Shown: positions 15,706 to 23,262 of the stretch, piece after piece
Layout: the number at the start of each line of letters is the position of its first letter
Position numbering within the stretch: position 1 is the stretch's first letter
From: Leptospiraceae bacterium UBA2033
Lineage (GTDB): Bacteria; Spirochaetota; Leptospiria; Leptospirales; Leptospiraceae
Assembly (NCBI GenBank): GCA_002333425.1
Contig: DDBL01000006.1
Location: forward strand, 1-31,556
Reading direction: 5' to 3'
DNA: 31,556 bases
Position numbers and translations under genes: made by a program
Notes under the pieces: generated by a model
The model's database searches: none
What the model saw: the letters and a program-made list of their open reading frames with translations, nothing else
What the model was told of the DNA's origin: nothing

Positions 15706-16098
15706 ATGAGTGAAACTATTATATCATCAGTGATTATTTGTCCGAAATGTAAATACACCAATCCAGGTAAGTCCAAATTTTGTATGCAATGTGGAAGTCC
15801 ATTAGCAGATGTTGTAAAAAATGAAAAAGTGGCAAAACTAGTTTTACTAGATAAGGGAAAATCAAGCCAAGAATTTATTATCAATAAAAAAACCATTTTG
15901 GGAAAATCTGGTGATATCGATGTTTCGGGAGCCGATTTTTCAAAAAGCATTTGTGAGTTTTCCCTTGTCGGGGACAAACTTTCTATTAAAATTTTACAAG
16001 ACGGTGTTTTTCTAAAAGTCAATTCTGGAAATACTTTAGAATTAGAAACTGGATCTGAACTTAAAATTGGTGATAGAATTTTTAGAGTAGAAATCTAA
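15706..16098 (+). CDS. Zinc ribbon plus FHA-like domain protein
   Basis: A 130-residue soluble protein. Residues 12-29 form a double CxxC zinc ribbon (CPKCKYTNPG...FCMQCG; cysteines 12, 15, 26, 29). From about residue 44 to 130 the sequence follows an FHA beta-sandwich: LVLLDKGKSSQEFII, ILGKSGDIDVSGADFS, IKILQDGVFLKV, LETGSELKIGDRIFRVEI. The usual phosphothreonine-binding residues are weakened: the GR pair is GK (66-67), S-R-x-H is S-K-S-I (79-82), and NGT becomes DGV. It may therefore bind protein without phospho-specificity. The stop TAA overlaps the start of the KAP gene (TAATG), so the two are translationally coupled. Both proteins carry a zinc ribbon of the same spacing, which suggests they work together. 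Confidence 0.8.
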   Translation: MSETIISSVIICPKCKYTNPGKSKFCMQCGSPLADVVKNEKVAKLVLLDKGKSSQEFIINKKTILGKSGDIDVSGADFSKSICEFSLVGDKLSIKILQDGVFLKVNSGNTLELETGSELKIGDRIFRVEI

Positions 16099-19000
16099 TG
16101 AATATGTTCTGTCCAAGCTGCCAGACCGAAAATCCTAGCATCGCTGCTTTTTGTTCAAACTGTGGTTACAATTTAAAACAATTTACTGAGTTAACGGATT
16201 TAGAATTACTCAGAGAAACGTTAGCCGCAAAAGATTATCGTGTTGAACGTAAATTAGATGGTGGAAGTCAGTCAGAGCCTTACCTCGGAGAGAATATTGT
16301 TACAGGGGAAAGAATTGTTATACGACTTCTAAAAAAAGAGCATAGTGAAGATGTAAAAGAATTATTTGTGACAGGTGTAAATCTAAATTTAAAGTTTGAT
16401 CACCCAAATATTTTGAAAGTGTATGAAACTGGATCTATTCAAGATCGATTTTATTTCATTTCTGAATATGCGGATAACGGTCCTTTGTCGTGGCTTTTAA
16501 AAACTTATGGCAATACGGGGATGCCGATTGAAGAAGCTATTCGCTATACTATCAAAGTTCTCAAAGGACTTCATGAGATTCATGAACAAAACGTAATTCA
16601 CAGAAATATTAAACCTGATGCTATTTTTATCATGAAAGATGGAGAGCCTGTCATTGGTGAATTCGGTCTTGCTATGTTAGTAGAAGAGGGGCATATAAAA
16701 AGTGAAAGTCTTGTTGGGACATTGGAGTATATGAGTCCAGAGAGATGTAAACTTGCGAAGAGTGTGGATAGAAGAAGTGACATTTATTCAGTTGGAATTA
16801 TGCTCTATCAATTACTTACCGGTGAATTGCCATTTACCGGTGATACGCAGACTTTGGTTTACAAACAAACAAATGCAAAACTTCCAAGTATAGTTTATAA
16901 ACTTTTAGCAAAAGGTTTAAATTCAATTATTAGCGGCAAAGAGAAATTATACTTAGCAACAGGCGAACTACAGAATATACTGGATAAAGCTTGTTCTAAA
17001 GGTAAGAGTAGCCGATTTCGTACTGCATTAGAATTTGCTAATGTTCTAGAAAAATTTTTAGAGTTTGTAAGTCTTCCAATTCAAAAAAACGCTAAGGAAA
17101 ATCGTTGGAAGGCTTTAAATCAATATCGAGCTGATCATAATGCAAATGTAAGTGATGATAGACTAGGAATTACTAATGCAGTAGAAGCTTTTGCTAGACT
17201 CATATCTGCAAAGTCAGTTCATCCACCTTTATCCATTGGTCTATTTGGAAATTGGGGTGCTGGAAAAAGTTTTTTCATGAGTAAGTTATCCAAGGAAATT
17301 GAGCGGCTAACGTCTGGTATTCGTAGTGAAATTAAGTCAGGCGAAAATCCTAGAGACTTAGCTTTTTATGGAAATATTGTGCAGATTGAGTTTAATACTT
17401 GGCATTTTGTGGATGCAAACCTTTGGGCAAGTTTGGTAAATCATATTTTCACAAACTTAAAAATTAAGGGTGAGCCAATAGACGAAGTTAAAGACAGACG
17501 CAATTTTTTAATCAAACGAATTGAAAGTGAAAAGAATGGTCTTATTGATTTAGAAAGAGATGAAGAAAAATTCTCCAATCAAATTGAGTCACTTACAGAA
17601 GAAATTCAAAAAGAAGCAGAAAATTATAAATCAGTCATTGCAAATATATTTGACGAAACGATAGACGCAAATGTAAAGGAAAAAATTTCTCCTGACCAAT
17701 TGAAAGATTGGTGTAATAAAGCAGGGATAACATATAATCCAGATGAGCCAATCGCATCTCAAATGCATCGAATCTATGAAGAAACTGGAAAATTTAAAAA
17801 TCTTCCGATCTTCGAGCAAATTAAACTTCGTTATAAAGGATATTTTTATTTTGGCGCTGTGATTTTAATTTTATTTTTGATTGGCTTTTGTGCTTCGATT
17901 GGATTTTACATTTACAAAGAAACATTTATTGGTGAGTGGTTATCTAATTTTGCCGCTAACACAAAAGAGTGGATTTTAGGACTTATTGCGAGTGTAACTG
18001 CTGTGTTAGCTCCTATATATCCGTTTTATCTAGGACTAAAAAATTGGGCTAATAAATATTTGAATTGGACTCCCAATTTTTTTAAAAAAGTCAAAGACAC
18101 AATTCCAAAACTACAAACCAAATTAGAACAAAAAGAAAAAGAAAAAGAACAAAGATTAGCAGATTTAGAATCACAAAAAAAAGTTTTTGTTGATAAAAAA
18201 GAAAACGCACGTTTAGAAATTGAAAAATTAGAAACAGAATTAGAAAAAACTTCTGATGGAGACTATCTTTCTACTTTTATAAAAGGGAGAATGGGAACAG
18301 ATGAATATTCCAAACACCTTGGATTACAAGCCAAAATTCGAAGTGATTTTGAACAGTTGTCTAACTTGATTGAAAAATATAATAAAAGTCTTCTCGCTGG
18401 AGAAGTGACGGATAATGACGGTTATATGATCAATCGTATTGTATTGTACATAGACGACTTAGATCGTTGTCCACCTGATAAAGTTGTGGAAGTATTACAG
18501 GCTGTTCATCTACTTCTTTCGTTTCCTGCTTTTGTTGTGGTTGTTGCGGTAGATGCAAGATGGGTATCGCAGTCACTTAGGATTGGTTATAAGGATTTGT
18601 TTGGAAATGATGACTCTTTGGATATTGATGGGGATGGAATTCCAGATAGTTTTAGAGCTACTCCTCACGATTATCTCGAAAAAATTTTTCAAATTCCTTT
18701 TTGGCTTTATCCTATGAATATAGAAGGAAGGCGTAATTTACTTTCGCAGCTAATGGAGAGTAACCTTGAGGCAACTAGTGTTAATTCGTCACCTGCGAAA
18801 ATAAAATCAAATGACAATGTTCCAGTAGAAGCTATGTCAAAAGAGAATGTGCTTTCTAAAAATATCATTCAGAGCTCAGAGGATATAAAAACCAATAAAG
18901 ATAATTCAAAACTAATTGAGGATAATAAGAATTTGCCTGATCAAGAATTAATTGAAGATTTTCCATTTAAAATCGAGGAAAATTCTGCTGATATTGAGCA

Positions 19001-19613
19001 GTTGACAATTAAAAGAGAGGAAAGTGATTTTTCTATGACATTAGCTCCTATTTTAGGACTTTCTCCTAGGGCATTGAAGCGATTTGTTAATGTGTATTTG
19101 CTTATCAAGGTTGGACTTTCTGATTTGCAATGGAAGATTTACTACGAAAAGGTAAATCCTAAGACGGGCGAGAAAGATGCAATAGGAACCATTAGAAATT
19201 ATCAAGCGGTGATGTTTTTACTTGGTGTGATTACAGGTCTTCCTGCCACGTCTAGAATTTTCTTTAGAACTCTTCGAACAAAAACATTAAAAAATCTAGG
19301 GGAACTTTTTGAGCAAATTGATGTGCGTAAAATTGAAAACAAATGGTATATTTTAGGGAATCCTGCGGATGAAATTTCTATTAAAAAGAAATTAGTTGAT
19401 AAGGGACTAACTGATATTATGCACAACCAAGATAATTTAGAATTATCTCCTGATATTAATAAATATAATATGGAAGTAGAATTATTACAATTCACAAAAT
19501 GGCTTGATCGTGAAAAAAGAAATTGGTTTGAAGTAGATCTCGATCAGCTTAGATATTGGGACTCTGTAGTATCTCGTTATTCATTCCGTGTGGAACCAAT
19601 CGACCAAGATTAA
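16098..19613 (+). CDS. Zinc ribbon - pseudokinase - KAP P-loop NTPase membrane protein
   Basis: A 1171-residue fusion. Residues 5-23: zinc ribbon (C5, C8, C19, C22). About 45-325: Ser/Thr kinase-like domain with intact structural marks (DHPNILKVYE, SPE at 213-215, SDIYSVG at 227-233) but lost catalytic ones: VAIK lysine is Arg76, HRD is HRN (168-170), DFG is EFG (188-190), and the following loop is IKPDA. This is a predicted pseudokinase. About 335-end: KAP NTPase, with Walker A GLFGNWGAGKS (381-391), Walker B IVLYIDDLDRCPP (781-793), and DARWVSQSL and DYLEKIFQIPFW blocks. Two transmembrane helices (about 582-606 and 625-648) sit between Walker A and B, as in the KAP group, followed by a coiled coil (660-720). 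A DIDGDGIPD loop (842-850) resembles a calcium site. KAP members include phage-exclusion PifA and eukaryotic Kidins220. Function unknown; a membrane-tethered sensor or defence ATPase is plausible. Confidence 0.88.
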   Translation: MNMFCPSCQTENPSIAAFCSNCGYNLKQFTELTDLELLRETLAAKDYRVERKLDGGSQSEPYLGENIVTGERIVIRLLKKEHSEDVKELFVTGVNLNLKFDHPNILKVYETGSIQDRFYFISEYADNGPLSWLLKTYGNTGMPIEEAIRYTIKVLKGLHEIHEQNVIHRNIKPDAIFIMKDGEPVIGEFGLAMLVEEGHIKSESLVGTLEYMSPERCKLAKSVDRRSDIYSVGIMLYQLLTGELPFTGDTQTLVYKQTNAKLPSIVYKLLAKGLNSIISGKEKLYLATGELQNILDKACSKGKSSRFRTALEFANVLEKFLEFVSLPIQKNAKENRWKALNQYRADHNANVSDDRLGITNAVEAFARLISAKSVHPPLSIGLFGNWGAGKSFFMSKLSKEIERLTSGIRSEIKSGENPRDLAFYGNIVQIEFNTWHFVDANLWASLVNHIFTNLKIKGEPIDEVKDRRNFLIKRIESEKNGLIDLERDEEKFSNQIESLTEEIQKEAENYKSVIANIFDETIDANVKEKISPDQLKDWCNKAGITYNPDEPIASQMHRIYEETGKFKNLPIFEQIKLRYKGYFYFGAVILILFLIGFCASIGFYIYKETFIGEWLSNFAANTKEWILGLIASVTAVLAPIYPFYLGLKNWANKYLNWTPNFFKKVKDTIPKLQTKLEQKEKEKEQRLADLESQKKVFVDKKENARLEIEKLETELEKTSDGDYLSTFIKGRMGTDEYSKHLGLQAKIRSDFEQLSNLIEKYNKSLLAGEVTDNDGYMINRIVLYIDDLDRCPPDKVVEVLQAVHLLLSFPAFVVVVAVDARWVSQSLRIGYKDLFGNDDSLDIDGDGIPDSFRATPHDYLEKIFQIPFWLYPMNIEGRRNLLSQLMESNLEATSVNSSPAKIKSNDNVPVEAMSKENVLSKNIIQSSEDIKTNKDNSKLIEDNKNLPDQELIEDFPFKIEENSADIEQLTIKREESDFSMTLAPILGLSPRALKRFVNVYLLIKVGLSDLQWKIYYEKVNPKTGEKDAIGTIRNYQAVMFLLGVITGLPATSRIFFRTLRTKTLKNLGELFEQIDVRKIENKWYILGNPADEISIKKKLVDKGLTDIMHNQDNLELSPDINKYNMEVELLQFTKWLDREKRNWFEVDLDQLRYWDSVVSRYSFRVEPIDQD

Positions 19614-19756
19614 TTTTGAGTTATCAGAATTTATTTCTTCAATCTTCCTCATGTTCTACAATGAAAAAGTCTTGCTAGTTTAATTTCTAAATGAATTTGC
19701 TAATCAAGATAGTGTTTAGTAATTGCACTAAATAGATTTTTAAAGGATTACAAATT

Positions 19757-21046
19757 ATGAATAATAAATTGAATTCAAAGAGTCTTATTGTTTGCCTGAG
19801 TATTTTACTTGCATATAACTCATGTAAACAACTAGGATTAGAGAAAGACGAAGCGGATAATTCGACAGTAGCCGCAGCAGCGATTTTGGCAACTAGAACG
19901 ACAACCGCCACTTCAACATCTACATCTACATCAACGTCTACTAACACTGCACCATCTGCTCTTGCTTATTCGGGAAGCCCGTACTCTTTTACGGTTAATA
20001 CAGCAATTAGTGCTCAGACGCCAACAGTAACTGGAACGATTACTAGTTGCACTGTATCGCCAGCACTTCCGACTGGACTAACATTGGCAACAGCAACATG
20101 TTCGATTACAGGCACACCGACAGTTGCTCAGGCTGCGACTAGTTATACGGTTACTGCAACGAATTCTTTTGGAAGTACAACTGCAACTATCAGTATTACA
20201 ATAGCAGCAGTAGGAGCAAGTTGCACTGCAAATACTTCAACGGGAACAACAGTTTTGGCTAGCACAGCAACGTTAGATGCAACGACAGGCTGTCCTACCA
20301 ATATTACAACTTGCATGGATTCTGCATTACCCGCTTGGATCAAGGATAACTTTAAATGTGCGATTGGATATGTTTCTGGGAGTAATTATGTATTCAAATC
20401 ACAAAATATTCCAAATACCAAAAGTTATTATTTTACTGCTTATACTAATAATGTGGCTAATACTACTTATCCTCTGTATGAGGCTTTACCTTCTGGAAAT
20501 ACAAAAGCTGGGAGTAATACAGTGATTAGCCAAAATCTTACTTATACAATTCCTTCAACTCCTACTCGGGGAACAGGAACTGACAGCACCCAGGGTGGAT
20601 TGGTTTCTATTGGAATTACACTGAATGGTCTGGCTATTTTTAATAATGCAGCAGCTCCACCTGATGTTCTTGCAAGTGAAGCTACTACATTTGACAATTT
20701 CCAAGGACATCCACAAAATTCAGGTGTTTATCATCATCACGCAGCCGTCCCAAAAGTTTGTGAATCTGCGGCTAATACGAGTAATACGGGAGCTTGCGCC
20801 AATGCAGCGTTGATCGGAGTTGCTTTGGATGGTTATGCAATCTATGGACAAAAATGTGATAATGGAACTGCAACGACTACTGATGATTTTACTCCAACAC
20901 TAGATTCACTTCATGGTCACACTGCGGTTACTACTCATTTTTCTACCGCAACGTATCATTATCATTATGCAAATGACACTACAGCTACCATTTATACTTT
21001 AATGGGATCTTTCTTTTATGGTAATAAAGGTTCAGTTTCTAATTAA
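19757..21046 (+). CDS. YHYH-domain lipoprotein
   Basis: A 429-residue exported protein. The signal peptide SLIVCLSILLAYNSC places the lipid cysteine at residue 23. A Thr/Ser low-complexity spacer (48-62) precedes an Ig-like putative domain (about 67-150, GSPYSFTVNTAISAQTPTVT). From about residue 200 a YHYH domain follows: FDNFQGHPQNSGVYHHHAAV (312-331) and ATYHYHYAND (398-407), with paired cysteines. YHYH proteins are secreted, His-rich, and likely bind metal, copper being a reasonable guess. The MORN-like gene overlaps its end by 29 bases and a SCO1/SenC gene follows, so the three form an operon; the pairing with a copper chaperone supports a metal role. Confidence 0.85.
   Translation: MNNKLNSKSLIVCLSILLAYNSCKQLGLEKDEADNSTVAAAAILATRTTTATSTSTSTSTSTNTAPSALAYSGSPYSFTVNTAISAQTPTVTGTITSCTVSPALPTGLTLATATCSITGTPTVAQAATSYTVTATNSFGSTTATISITIAAVGASCTANTSTGTTVLASTATLDATTGCPTNITTCMDSALPAWIKDNFKCAIGYVSGSNYVFKSQNIPNTKSYYFTAYTNNVANTTYPLYEALPSGNTKAGSNTVISQNLTYTIPSTPTRGTGTDSTQGGLVSIGITLNGLAIFNNAAAPPDVLASEATTFDNFQGHPQNSGVYHHHAAVPKVCESAANTSNTGACANAALIGVALDGYAIYGQKCDNGTATTTDDFTPTLDSLHGHTAVTTHFSTATYHYHYANDTTATIYTLMGSFFYGNKGSVSN
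19911..19942 (+). repeat. Short hexanucleotide-like repeat (ACATCT) in the YHYH lipoprotein
   Basis: Imperfect tandem copies of TCAACATCTACATCT encode the Ser-Thr run in the lipoprotein spacer. Units are multiples of three, so changes in number alter linker length but not frame. The opposite-strand reading (Val-Asp runs) is an artefact of this repeat. Confidence 0.7.
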
Positions 21047-21596
21047 ATTCTTTTTTATACTTTTGGCATCCCTATTTATCTTGGGATGTCAAGATGTTAT
21101 AATTGAGAATAACGACCCGAATCTTTCTATTCAGGCGGGTAAATATTTTTATAAAGGAAAAACATTTTCTGGAAAAATACGACAGGAGAATTTGATTGCT
21201 AAAGAAGAGTATATTACTTCTTTTAAAGATGGTCTTGAGGAAGGTGAATTTATTGCGAGAAAGAAAGATGGGCAGCTTTTAGAAAAGAGATTTTTCAAGA
21301 ATGGACAAAAGGTAGGTATTCACAGGTCTTGGTTTCCAAATGGGAATAACAGGCTGTATTCGGAGTTTGATAATGGAAAATACATCAATGATCGTTGGGA
21401 ATGGTATGACAATGGTCAGCCAGCAACGTTTGAAAAGTTTGATAAAGAAGGTAGGATTTTAGTTTCTAAGAAGTGGTATCAAAATGGAAATATCTATATG
21501 AATGTATCTTTCACTAAAAATGGTGCGTCAGTCGGTCTACCTGGAAGTAAGATTTGTAATCCCATCAAACCTTCAGAAAAAATACCATTGGAATAA
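21018..21596 (+). CDS. MORN-like repeat lipoprotein (YwqK-type)
   Basis: A 192-residue lipoprotein: VQFLIKFFFILLASLFILGC ends at Cys24, the lipidation site. The rest is tandem short repeats of the MORN-variant type (DGLEEGEF, KNGQKVGIHRSWFPNGN, DNGKYINDRWEWYDNGQ, QNGNIYMNVSFTKNG), the pattern of YwqK-type proteins whose label antitoxin is historical. The ATG at 21018 is inside the end of the YHYH gene, with GGGA 10 bases upstream, so it is translationally coupled. The SCO gene begins 3 bases past the stop. The role is unknown; an envelope adaptor for the neighbouring YHYH and SCO proteins is plausible but not shown. Confidence 0.75.
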   Translation: MVIKVQFLIKFFFILLASLFILGCQDVIIENNDPNLSIQAGKYFYKGKTFSGKIRQENLIAKEEYITSFKDGLEEGEFIARKKDGQLLEKRFFKNGQKVGIHRSWFPNGNNRLYSEFDNGKYINDRWEWYDNGQPATFEKFDKEGRILVSKKWYQNGNIYMNVSFTKNGASVGLPGSKICNPIKPSEKIPLE

Positions 21597-21598
21597 AA

Positions 21599-22348
21599 AT
21601 GAAGCTAATCGTAATTTTACTCAAAGAATTTCTGTCTAGCAATATAAAAAAGACACGCACAGTATTTGATGTTTGCCGTTTAAGTATATTTTTGGTTGTC
21701 ATCGTTTTCGGTTGCGAAGAAAAAAAGTCTGTGTTTTATCCTGAGTTGACAGAGTCTTCTATTCCCCAAGAAGGAATTTTGCCTTATTTTAAAGGAGAAG
21801 TGATGGATCCTTATTGGGTGGAAAATCAAAAGTATCCGATAGATCTGAGAAGATTCCCAAATATTACACTGGAGTCTCATTTAAAAGAAGAGGTTAAGGA
21901 AGGTAAGCTACTTGGAAAATACAAACTGATTACTTTTTTTTATGCTAAGTGTAATGGAATTTGTCCAATGATTACACGCAACATGATAAACTTTTTACCC
22001 AGAATAGAAAATCAATCAGACTTAGAAATTTACTCTATTACAATTAACCCAGAGGTTGATTCTGTAGAAGTTTTGCAAAATTTTAGAGAGCAATACAAAA
22101 TAAAACAAACGAATTGGACTTTTTTAACTGGCTCCAAAAAAGACATCTACGAAATGGCTAGAAAACAATTTAGTGCAGATGTAAAAGTTATAAAAGGAGC
22201 GGATAATTTAAACGATTTTGTTCATACAGAAAATATCTATTTACTAGATAAACAAAATTATCTACGAGGAATTTATCGTGCAAAAGGAACTGGTGATTTG
22301 GAAAGGTTATTAGTTGAACTAAAAACATTAAGAGAAGAAGGCAAATAA
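21599..22348 (+). CDS. SCO1/SenC/PrrC-family copper-binding protein
   Basis: A 249-residue thioredoxin-fold protein of the SCO family, which delivers copper to cytochrome oxidase or other copper enzymes and may act as a redox switch. The copper ligands are all present: C118 and C122 in KCNGICPMI and His209 in FVHTENIYLLD. Family blocks KLITFFYAKCNG, IYSITINPEVD and NWTFLTGSKKDIYEMA are clear. The N-terminus carries one hydrophobic segment and a Cys39 after VVIVFG that could be a lipidation site; the preceding 20 residues are long for a signal peptide, so the start may lie downstream. The gene starts 3 bases after the MORN-like lipoprotein stop. No oxidase genes are in the window. Confidence 0.9.
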   Translation: MKLIVILLKEFLSSNIKKTRTVFDVCRLSIFLVVIVFGCEEKKSVFYPELTESSIPQEGILPYFKGEVMDPYWVENQKYPIDLRRFPNITLESHLKEEVKEGKLLGKYKLITFFYAKCNGICPMITRNMINFLPRIENQSDLEIYSITINPEVDSVEVLQNFREQYKIKQTNWTFLTGSKKDIYEMARKQFSADVKVIKGADNLNDFVHTENIYLLDKQNYLRGIYRAKGTGDLERLLVELKTLREEGK

Positions 22349-22402
22349 CCTTTTTTGTTTCAAATGAAAGATTTAAGTAATAAGGCTAATATATAGTATC
22401 CG

Positions 22403-23155
22403 ATGGAAAATGTTTTAACAATTCAAAATCTAAATTATAGTATCAAAGGAAAAAAAATTCTAGAAGATATTTCTTTGAAAATACAAAAAGGAAAAATTAC
22501 TGGAATGATTGGAGGATCAGGTTCAGGAAAAACTACTTTGATTCGAGTAATCTTAAATATTCTAATTCCAGAAAAAGCAGAAATTACTGGCGATATAAAA
22601 ATCAAAAAGGAAATTGCGACAGATAAAAATAGACGACTCATACAGCCTGTATTCCAAGATCCTGGAAGTTATTTTAACCCAAGATGGAATTTGCAAAGAT
22701 GCCTAGAAGAGCCTTTCGATATTCTATTTGCATATTCAAAAGAAGAAAAACAAAAAAAAATTAAGACATTACTAGATGAGTTTTCTATTCCTGAAAAATA
22801 TTTGCACCAAAGTATTCGAAGATTTTCTGGTGGAGAATTACAACGAATATCCCTAATGCGTGCGATTTTGTGTCAGCCTGAAATTTTACTGATGGATGAG
22901 CCTGTGAGTGGTCTTGATCCTTTGATTCAAAAAGATGCAGTCAGGTTAATTAGAAATTTAAACCTCACTAAAAAGATTTCTATTTTTTTGATCTCTCATG
23001 ATATAGACTTTATTTCGAGTCTATGTGATTATATTTATGTGATCCAAAATGGAAAAATTGTAGAGGAAAATTTTACCGCCGAAATTTTACAAAATGCCAG
23101 ACATGAGTATACCAAGTTGATTTTAGAATCTAGAAATTTATCTGAAATACGGTAA
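22403..23155 (+). CDS. ABC transporter ATP-binding protein, Opp/Dpp/Nik type
   Basis: A 250-residue ABC ATPase with complete motifs: Walker A GGSGSGKTT (37-45), Q-loop VFQDPGSYFNP (Q85), signature FSGGELQR (141-148), Walker B ILLMDEP (161-167), D-loop and the switch His199 in ISHD. The Q-loop and RILRAI/MRAILCQPEILLMDEP pattern is that of oligopeptide, dipeptide or nickel importer ATPases. Its length is short for that group and the usual C-terminal oligopeptide-ATPase zinc tail is absent. No permease or binding protein is next to it; it lies 54 bases after the SCO gene on the same strand, and 107 bases before clpB. The transporter it serves is elsewhere or it acts alone. Confidence 0.82.
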   Translation: MENVLTIQNLNYSIKGKKILEDISLKIQKGKITGMIGGSGSGKTTLIRVILNILIPEKAEITGDIKIKKEIATDKNRRLIQPVFQDPGSYFNPRWNLQRCLEEPFDILFAYSKEEKQKKIKTLLDEFSIPEKYLHQSIRRFSGGELQRISLMRAILCQPEILLMDEPVSGLDPLIQKDAVRLIRNLNLTKKISIFLISHDIDFISSLCDYIYVIQNGKIVEENFTAEILQNARHEYTKLILESRNLSEIR

Positions 23156-23211
23156 ATACAATCGCAAACAAAATACTTCTGATAAAAATCATAACATCTA
23201 GAAATTTATCT
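23128..23211 (+). repeat. Direct repeat of 16 bases around the ABC gene end
   Basis: ATCTAGAAATTTATCT occurs at 23128-23143 (inside the last codons of the ABC ATPase gene) and again at 23196-23211 in the spacer before clpB, 68 bases apart. The copies are identical. It may be a short local duplication rather than a site with a function. Confidence 0.6.
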
Positions 23212-23262
23212 AACGTTAAAAAATTGATTGAAAAATTTTAAAAAAGTCTAACAAGTACAATT

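Noticed and set aside
19687..19947. Minus-strand frame rich in Val-Asp repeats
   Set aside because: Artefact of the Ser-Thr encoding repeat in the YHYH lipoprotein.
23156..23262. CIRCE heat-shock operator before clpB
   Set aside because: No TTAGCACTC/GAGTGCTAA inverted repeat present.
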